A program made the translations under genes and the position numbers. This document shows positions 4,365-9,608 of a stretch of DNA of 9,608 nt, in pieces (the stretch's first letter is position 1; the number at the start of each line of letters is the position of its first letter). The notes beneath the pieces were generated by a model. The model made no database searches. It was not told where the DNA came from and worked only from the letters and a program-made list of their open reading frames with translations. The DNA comes from Ruminococcaceae bacterium UBA6392. GTDB taxonomy: Bacteria; Bacillota; Clostridia; Oscillospirales; Acutalibacteraceae. The stretch is from the NCBI GenBank assembly GCA_002438685.1, contig DJQG01000112.1:1-9608 (forward strand), read 5' to 3'.

Positions 4365-5381
4365 ATGGTAGTTATTCTTAGAGAAAATTACAACGAAGAG
4401 CAGCGCGACAATCTTGTGAACTGGCTTGAAAGCCTCGGTATCACGGTTCACAGCAGCCTCGGCGAGCACAACACCGTGCTCGGACTCGTCGGCGACACAT
4501 CTGGAATTGACATCGACCTTATCAAGGCTCTCGATATCGTCGAGGATGTCAAGAGAATCCAGGAGCCATACAAGAACGCGAACAGAAAGTTCCACCCCGA
4601 GGATACGGTAGTCGTCATCGACGAAGAAAAAGATATCAAAATCGGCGGCGGCAACTTCCAGATTATCGCGGGTCCCTGCTCAGTTGAATCGGAAGAACAG
4701 GTATGCGGCATCGCGCAGGCGGTTCAGAAGTCCGGCGCAACGCTGCTTCGCGGCGGCGCGTTCAAACCCCGCACCTCGCCCTACGCTTTCCAGGGACTGC
4801 GCGCAGAAGGTCTCAAGCTCCTGCTCGAGGCAAAGAAGCTGACCGGCATGCCGATAGTTACCGAAATCATGGATCTGTCTCAGCTGCCGCTGTTCGACGA
4901 TGTAGATGTCATTCAAGTCGGCGCGCGCAACATGCAGAACTTCGAGCTCTTAAAGCAGCTCGGTCATATCAACAAGCCCATACTTCTCAAGCGCGGACTT
5001 GCGAGCACTCTGCAGGAGCTGCTGATGAGCGCCGAATACATCATGGCGGGCGGCAACATGAATGTTATCCTCTGCGAGCGCGGAATCAGAACATTCGAGA
5101 CTTACACCAGAAATACCCTCGATGTTTCAGCCGTTCCCTCTGTCAAAACCCTCTCGCATCTGCCGATAATCGTCGACCCCAGCCACGCGACCGGCATCTC
5201 AAAGCTTGTAAAGCCCATGGCCTTTGCAGCCACCGCCGCCGGAGCGGACGGACTTATTATTGAAGTCCACAACGACCCCGAGCACGCGCTCTGCGACGGT
5301 CCGCAGTCGCTGACCCCCGAGGCGTTCGACGATGTGGTCAAGGGCGTCAACAACATCCGCCCGTTCGCATATAAAATGTAA
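4365..5381 (+). CDS. aroF: 3-deoxy-7-phosphoheptulonate (DAHP) synthase, type I-beta
   Basis: This enzyme joins phosphoenolpyruvate and erythrose 4-phosphate to DAHP, the entry step to the shikimate pathway. The 338 residues have the Thermotoga-type layout. An N-terminal ferredoxin-like regulatory domain (about 1-75) precedes the barrel, which has IAGPCSVES (101-109), RGGAFKPRTSPYAFQGL (129-145), QVGARNMQNFELLK (184-197), LLKRGLAST (207-215), DPSHATG (271-277) and EVHNDPEHALCDGPQS (300-315). C105, H274, E300 and D311 are the expected metal ligands. In the Thermotoga enzyme the N-terminal domain binds tyrosine for feedback inhibition; the same is inferred here. GGAGGG lies 7 bases before the ATG. 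It is the first structural gene after the attenuator and is followed 35 bases later by tyrA. Confidence 0.97.
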   Translation: MVVILRENYNEEQRDNLVNWLESLGITVHSSLGEHNTVLGLVGDTSGIDIDLIKALDIVEDVKRIQEPYKNANRKFHPEDTVVVIDEEKDIKIGGGNFQIIAGPCSVESEEQVCGIAQAVQKSGATLLRGGAFKPRTSPYAFQGLRAEGLKLLLEAKKLTGMPIVTEIMDLSQLPLFDDVDVIQVGARNMQNFELLKQLGHINKPILLKRGLASTLQELLMSAEYIMAGGNMNVILCERGIRTFETYTRNTLDVSAVPSVKTLSHLPIIVDPSHATGISKLVKPMAFAATAAGADGLIIEVHNDPEHALCDGPQSLTPEAFDDVVKGVNNIRPFAYKM

Positions 5382-5383
5382 GG

Positions 5384-5412
5384 TTGCCAACAGTCTGTTG
5401 AAAGGATATAAT
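5384..5412 (+). promoter_or_regulatory. Possible internal promoter with palindromic spacer before tyrA
   Basis: TTGCCA (5384-5389) and a perfect TATAAT (5407-5412) are exactly 17 bases apart. The spacer region holds CAACAG-T-CTGTTG (5388-5400), a perfect palindrome around one base. A start from this promoter would fall at or just after the tyrA ATG (5417), giving a leaderless mRNA, yet AAAGGA (5401-5406) also provides a normal ribosome site for readthrough mRNA. The match could be chance in an AT-rich gap. Confidence 0.35.
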
Positions 5413-5416
5413 AATT

Positions 5417-6247
5417 ATGAAAACAGCAGTTATAGGTCTCGGACTCATAGGCGGTTCAATGGCTAAGGCGTTCAAAGACAACACAGACAGCGAAGTTTAC
5501 GGTCTTGATATAAACGAGAGCGTTATGCTCAAGGCGAAGCTCGTCGGCGCGATAGACGGCGAACTGACTGACGATATCCTCGCGCAGTGCGACAGAGTTA
5601 TAATCGCGCTCTATCCCGAATCAACGGTCGAATTTCTTCAGAGCAAGGCGGATATAATCAAAAAAGGCGCGGTCGTTATAGACTGCTCCGGTGTAAAGCG
5701 ATATGTCTTTACACCCGCCCATGAGCTTGCAAAAGCTCACGGCTTTGAATTCATCGGCGGACACCCGATGGCGGGCGTCGAGAGATGGGGATTCGACAGC
5801 TCGTTCGGTATGCTGTTCAACAACGCTTCGATGATCCTGACCCCCGACGGCGGCACGGACATCGCACTGCTGCACGAGATAAAGCAGATGTTCCTCTCGA
5901 TAGGCTTCGGCAGCATCACCGTTGTTTCTCCCGAACAGCACGACAGGATCATCGCCTACACTTCTCAGCTCGCGCACGTCGTTGCAAGCGCATATATCAA
6001 GAGCCCGACCGCACTCGAACACACAGGCATGAGCGCGGGCAGCTACAGAGACATGACGCGCGTCGCGTCGCTCAACTCCAACATGTGGAGCGAGCTGTTC
6101 CTCGAAAACGGCGACAATCTTTTGAACGAAATAGATAATATTATAAATAATCTGACAGAATACCGCGACGCGATAGCATCAAACGACAGGGTGAAGCTCG
6201 AAGCCCTGCTCGAGGACGGCACGAAGAGAAAAGCCATCTGCGGATAA
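5417..6247 (+). CDS. tyrA: Prephenate dehydrogenase without ACT domain
   Basis: The enzyme oxidatively decarboxylates prephenate to 4-hydroxyphenylpyruvate, the committed step to tyrosine. The N-terminal Rossmann motif is GLGLIGGS (7-14), and D31 at the end of the second strand (GLDIN) points to NAD+ rather than NADP+. The family core follows: IGGHPMAGVERWGFDSSF (113-130), with the substrate-site His 116, and SQLAHVVAS (183-191), with His 187. A helical C-terminal half ends at residue 276. There is no C-terminal ACT domain, unlike the longer Bacillus subtilis type, so tyrosine feedback on this enzyme may be weak or absent and control may rest on the operon attenuator and DAHP synthase. It has AAAGGA ten bases before the ATG and lies nine bases before the aroB ribosome-site region. 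Confidence 0.95.
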   Translation: MKTAVIGLGLIGGSMAKAFKDNTDSEVYGLDINESVMLKAKLVGAIDGELTDDILAQCDRVIIALYPESTVEFLQSKADIIKKGAVVIDCSGVKRYVFTPAHELAKAHGFEFIGGHPMAGVERWGFDSSFGMLFNNASMILTPDGGTDIALLHEIKQMFLSIGFGSITVVSPEQHDRIIAYTSQLAHVVASAYIKSPTALEHTGMSAGSYRDMTRVASLNSNMWSELFLENGDNLLNEIDNIINNLTEYRDAIASNDRVKLEALLEDGTKRKAICG

Positions 6248-6265
6248 AAAACAGGAGTGAAGACC

Positions 6266-7312
6266 ATGCAGACCGTAAAAGTCAGGGCATCGACCAAATA
6301 CGATGTGCTCATTGAGCGCGGGATATTGAAAAGAGCCGGAGAGCTTATAAAAAAACACACGGGCGCCGACAGAGCTTTGCTGATAACCGACCGCACGGTG
6401 GACGGGCTATATTCAAAAACCGCGCTCGAGTCGCTGAAAAGCGCGGGGATAAGCTGCGAAAAGTTCGTCTTTGAGGACGGTGAGGAGCACAAGAGCCTCA
6501 AAACAGTCGGCGACATTCTCTCGTTCGCGGCGCAGCTCAGCCTCAACCGGAGCGATATATTCATAGCTCTGGGCGGCGGAATAGTCGGCGACGTAACGGG
6601 ATTTGCGGCGAGCGTGTATCTGCGCGGAGTCAGATTCGTCCAGATACCGACAACGCTTTTGGCGGCGGTCGATTCCTCGGTCGGCGGCAAGACGGGAGTC
6701 AATCTCCCCGAGGGCAAAAACCTCGCCGGAGCATTTCATCAGCCGTCGCTCGTTTTGTGCGACCCCGACTGCTTCGACACGCTGAGTGATTCGCTCTTTG
6801 CCGACGGCGCGGCGGAGAGCATAAAATACGGCATAATCTCCGACGAAAGTCTCTTTGAAATTTTCGAGTCGGGCGATGTAAAGGGCAATATCGAAAGCAT
6901 CGTGCGCCGCTGCGTCGAGATAAAGAGCGACATAGTCTCGCGCGACGAATTTGACACGGGCGAGCGGCAGAAGCTCAATCTCGGGCATACGCTCGGGCAC
7001 GCGATAGAGCGCTGCAGCGATTTTGCTGTTTCACACGGTCACGCGGTGGCGATAGGCACGGTTCGCGCCTGCATCGCGGCGCAGAAGCTCGGCGTGTGCA
7101 AAGATAGCATATCGGAGCGCGTGAAAAAAGTTATGGCGCGAAACGGACTCCCCGTCTCGACCGACATTCCGGTTCACAAGCTTGCGGGAGTCATGCACCG
7201 CGACAAAAAATGCAGCTCGGCGGGAATAAATCTCATTCTGCCGACTAAAATCGGCGAGTGCATCCTATATAAGACAAGCCCGGACGCGCTCGAAAGCATA
7301 TATTCTCTTTGA
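6266..7312 (+). CDS. aroB: 3-dehydroquinate synthase
   Basis: The enzyme converts DAHP to 3-dehydroquinate using bound NAD+ and a divalent metal. The 348 residues are of normal length. Clear motifs are GGGIVGDVTGFAASVYLRG, the Q-I-P-T-T-L-L-A-A-V-D-S-S-V-G-G-K-T-G-V-N block, KNLAGAFHQP, DGAAESIKYG with the metal-binding Glu, and the metal-binding histidines in LNLGHTLGHAIE and SHGHAVAIG. I start it at ATG 6266: AGGAG (6253-6257) is 8 bases before it, while the in-frame GTG at 6257 overlaps that ribosome site. It follows tyrA after 18 bases and ends just before the EPSP synthase ribosome site, so it is part of the same operon. Confidence 0.97.
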   Translation: MQTVKVRASTKYDVLIERGILKRAGELIKKHTGADRALLITDRTVDGLYSKTALESLKSAGISCEKFVFEDGEEHKSLKTVGDILSFAAQLSLNRSDIFIALGGGIVGDVTGFAASVYLRGVRFVQIPTTLLAAVDSSVGGKTGVNLPEGKNLAGAFHQPSLVLCDPDCFDTLSDSLFADGAAESIKYGIISDESLFEIFESGDVKGNIESIVRRCVEIKSDIVSRDEFDTGERQKLNLGHTLGHAIERCSDFAVSHGHAVAIGTVRACIAAQKLGVCKDSISERVKKVMARNGLPVSTDIPVHKLAGVMHRDKKCSSAGINLILPTKIGECILYKTSPDALESIYSL

Positions 7313-7323
7313 CGGAGGGCGCA

Positions 7324-8517
7324 ATGGATATCAGGATAACACCGGGCAAGCTTCGGGGCACTCTCGAAGCTCCGCCATCGAAGTCGCACGCGCACAGGCT
7401 GATGACAGCAGTAGCGCTCGCAGGCAAAAAAAATTCCGAATCGCTCTGCACCTCCGAGGACACGCGCGCAACTTTCCGCTGTCTCAACGAGCTGCACGAC
7501 GGCTGTATCCTCGACTGCGGCGAGAGCGGAACGACTCTGCGCTTCCTGCTCCCCGTCGCCTCGGCACTCGGAATAAACGCGGAATTCATCGGCCACGGCA
7601 GACTGCCGGAGCGTCCGATGTCGGCGCTCAACAATGCACTCAGAGAAAACGGCGCAGTAATTTCCGCTGATAATCTGCCGATAAAAGTCTCGGGGCATCT
7701 TCATCCGGGCGTATTCAGAGTCCCCGGCAACATCAGCTCACAGTTCATATCCGGTCTGCTTTTCGCCCTGCCGCTGCTTGACGGCGACAGTGAAATAATA
7801 ATAGAGGGCAAGCGCGAATCGGTCGGGTATATCGACATGACGCTCGATACGCTCAGAAGCTTTTCTATCAATATAGAAGAGACACCGAGCGGATACAAAA
7901 TAAAAGGTCCGCAAAAATATACCGTGCCCGACTCCCCCCGCGTTCAGGGCGACTGGTCGAACGCCGCGTTCTTCCTGTGCGCAGGCACGCTCGGCGGAGA
8001 TACGGATATCACCGGGCTGTCACCCGACAGCCACCAGAGTGACCGCGCGGTTGTGAGTATACTAAAAAACTTCGGCGCGGATGTAAATTGCGGCGATATG
8101 ATTTCAGTCCGGGGGAACGGACTTCGCGGCATTAAAATAGATATTTCGCAGTGTCCCGATCTCTTCCCGACCCTCGCGGCAACCGCATGTGCGGCTTTGG
8201 GCGATACGATTTTTACAAACGCCGCGCGGCTCAGAATAAAAGAGAGCGACCGCATCGAGGCGGTCGAAAAGATGATAAATTCACTCGGCGGTTCGGCCGA
8301 AAGCACGGAGGATTCCCTGACCGTCCACGGCACCGGCACACTCCCGGGCGGCGAGGTCGATTCGTTCAACGATCACCGCATCGTCATGGCGGCGGCAGTC
8401 GCGGCGTGCATATGCGAGAATCCCGTTATTATACGAGACGCGCAGGCGGTGAACAAATCATATCCTAACTTCTTTGAAGACTACAGAAAACTGGGAGGCA
8501 AAGCGGATGTCATCTGA
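7324..8517 (+). CDS. aroA: 5-enolpyruvylshikimate-3-phosphate (EPSP) synthase
   Basis: The enzyme transfers enolpyruvate from phosphoenolpyruvate to shikimate 3-phosphate. The 397 residues are about 30 shorter than the E. coli protein, as in many Clostridia. Landmarks are PPSKSHAHRL (17-26), GESGTTLRFLLP (66-77), GRLPERPM (92-99), SPDSHQSDRAV (233-243), CPDLFPTLAA (277-286) with catalytic D279, RIKESDRI (304-311) with E307, SFNDHRIVMAAA (347-358) and NKSYPNFFEDY (377-387). The loop that carries the E. coli glyphosate-site residues keeps the Gly but has Phe in place of the following Pro, a non-E. coli form. Start ATG 7324 is chosen for GGAGGG at 7314-7319; a TTG at 7309 lies before that site. 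It overlaps aroC by 11 bases. Confidence 0.97.
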   Translation: MDIRITPGKLRGTLEAPPSKSHAHRLMTAVALAGKKNSESLCTSEDTRATFRCLNELHDGCILDCGESGTTLRFLLPVASALGINAEFIGHGRLPERPMSALNNALRENGAVISADNLPIKVSGHLHPGVFRVPGNISSQFISGLLFALPLLDGDSEIIIEGKRESVGYIDMTLDTLRSFSINIEETPSGYKIKGPQKYTVPDSPRVQGDWSNAAFFLCAGTLGGDTDITGLSPDSHQSDRAVVSILKNFGADVNCGDMISVRGNGLRGIKIDISQCPDLFPTLAATACAALGDTIFTNAARLRIKESDRIEAVEKMINSLGGSAESTEDSLTVHGTGTLPGGEVDSFNDHRIVMAAAVAACICENPVIIRDAQAVNKSYPNFFEDYRKLGGKADVI

Positions 8518-9583
8518 AAACGGACAGAACATAAAGCTCACGGTATTCGGCGAATCGCACGCGAGCGCAGTCGGAGTTGTTATTGAGGGACTGCCTGCGG
8601 GCGAAGCGATAGACGAAGAACAGATAATGCAGTTCATGCGCCGCAGAATGGGCGGCAAGGCGTGGAGCACTCCGCGAAAAGAGGAGGACAGACCTGAATT
8701 TCTGTGCGGTCTGCTCGGCGGCAGAACCACGGGCGCGGCGCTCTGCGCGATAATACGCAACAGCAACATCCGTCCCGCGGACTACGAAAACATAAAAAAT
8801 ATCCCGCGTCCGTCCCATGCGGACTACCCCGCGTTCGTCAAATACGGCGGCGCGAACGACCGAAGCGGCGGCGGACAGTTTTCCGGCAGGCTGACGGCTC
8901 CCCTGTGCGTCGCGGGCGCGATAAGCGAGCAGATACTCGCGCGAAAGGGCATAAAAGTCGCCGCGCACCTCTCGCGTGCGGCGGGCATCGACGACACGCC
9001 GTTTGACCCCTGCGACCCGGACAACGGAATTTTTGACAAGCTCAAAACAAAGCTCTTCCCGACTATTGACGACAAGGCGGGCGAAGAGATGACAAAGAAA
9101 ATAATCGAGGCAAAAGAGTCGCTCGACTCCGTCGGCGGAATAGTCGAATGTGCGGTCACGGGACTCGGCGCGGGGCTCGGCGACCCGATATTCGGCTCGG
9201 TCGAGAGCAGGATATCTTCGATGATATTCGGCATCGGCGGCGTGCGCGGGATCGAGTTTGGCGCGGGATTCTCTGCGGCGGACATGACCGGAAGCGTCCA
9301 CAACGACCCCTACTGCCTCATTGACGACAAGATAAAAACGGTCACGAACAACCACGGCGGCATCATCGGCGGACTCACGAGCGGAATGCCGATAATATTC
9401 AGAGCGGCGTTCAAGCCGACCCCGTCGATAGGTCTGCCGCAGAGGAGCGTCGATCTCGACTCGCTCGAAGAGACCCGCCTCGAAGTCAGAGGCAGGCACG
9501 ACCCGTGCATCGCGGTGCGCGCAGTCCCCTGCGTCGAAGCGGCGGCGGCAGTGACCGTCCTTGATATAGCGCTCGGCAAATAA
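8507..9583 (+). CDS. aroC: Chorismate synthase
   Basis: This enzyme removes phosphate from EPSP to give chorismate, using reduced FMN without net redox change. The 358 residues are a full-length protein. Signatures are FGESHASAVGVVIEGLP (14-30) with catalytic His 18, RTTGAALCAIIRNSN (73-87), RPSHADYPAFVKYGG (101-115) with His 104, SGGGQFSGRLTAP (120-132), and the C-terminal RHDPCIAVRAVPCVEAAAA. ATG 8507 has GGGAGG 8 bases upstream; it lies inside the end of aroA (11-base overlap), so translation is probably coupled. An in-frame TTG at 8474 is rejected for lack of a ribosome site. No terminator appears in the 25 bases left, so the operon probably continues beyond the window. Confidence 0.98.
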   Translation: MSSENGQNIKLTVFGESHASAVGVVIEGLPAGEAIDEEQIMQFMRRRMGGKAWSTPRKEEDRPEFLCGLLGGRTTGAALCAIIRNSNIRPADYENIKNIPRPSHADYPAFVKYGGANDRSGGGQFSGRLTAPLCVAGAISEQILARKGIKVAAHLSRAAGIDDTPFDPCDPDNGIFDKLKTKLFPTIDDKAGEEMTKKIIEAKESLDSVGGIVECAVTGLGAGLGDPIFGSVESRISSMIFGIGGVRGIEFGAGFSAADMTGSVHNDPYCLIDDKIKTVTNNHGGIIGGLTSGMPIIFRAAFKPTPSIGLPQRSVDLDSLEETRLEVRGRHDPCIAVRAVPCVEAAAAVTVLDIALGK

Positions 9584-9608
9584 ATTGGCAGTGTAAAGTT
9601 AAAATGAA

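Noticed and set aside
8510..9499. Long minus-strand open frame opposite chorismate synthase, and similar antisense frames over metK, aroB and aroA
   Set aside because: They mirror GC-rich codon bias of clearly real genes, have biased arginine/serine-rich or alanine-rich compositions, and lack ribosome sites.
9604..9608. Start of a further gene at ATG 9604
   Set aside because: Only two bases follow the codon and no clear ribosome site precedes it.

Overview
The window looks like chromosomal DNA from a mid-GC member of the Firmicutes (class Clostridia, probably near Oscillospiraceae/Ruminococcaceae). The reasons are strong GGAGG ribosome sites, TTGACA/TATAAT promoters, a SAM-I riboswitch before metK, a type I-beta DAHP synthase, and a compact aroF-tyrA-aroB-aroA-aroC operon. 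The taxon is inferred from style, not proven.

Left third (1-2030). A possible minus-strand promoter at 76-104 points out of the window. A clear promoter (157-185) drives a SAM-I riboswitch with its own terminator, then metK (388-1536), closed by a strong 13-bp terminator hairpin. Facing metK is a small two-helix membrane protein with a C-terminal zinc ribbon (1615-1953, minus). It has an extended -10 promoter and a TGACCG-T-CGGTCA palindrome in its short leader.

Middle (2031-4002). An AT-richer segment holds a DUF559 (Vsr-like nuclease fold) gene (2252-2605, minus). Two inverted copies of a palindromic repeat lie outside it (2171-2216 and 2623-2674). The copies share their ends and an 18-bp palindrome but differ in a side hairpin whose pairing is kept, so this looks like a compact repeat-plus-nuclease module. 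Upstream of it on the same strand are a cysteine-rich YkgJ-like protein and a sirtuin, overlapping by ATGA.

Right half (4003-9608). A promoter at 4098-4126 drives a leader of about 230 nt. The leader encodes a 41-residue peptide (4156-4281) with ten Tyr/Phe codons within sixteen, followed by an intrinsic terminator (4305-4337). It then enters DAHP synthase, prephenate dehydrogenase, 3-dehydroquinate synthase, EPSP synthase and chorismate synthase. The genes cover entry to the shikimate pathway, three of its later steps and the first tyrosine-specific step; shikimate-level enzymes such as AroE and AroK are not in the window. The leader has the layout of a ribosome-stalling transcription attenuator that reads charged tRNA-Tyr and tRNA-Phe. 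This is the strongest candidate here for an undescribed regulatory system; the DUF559/palindromic-repeat module is second.
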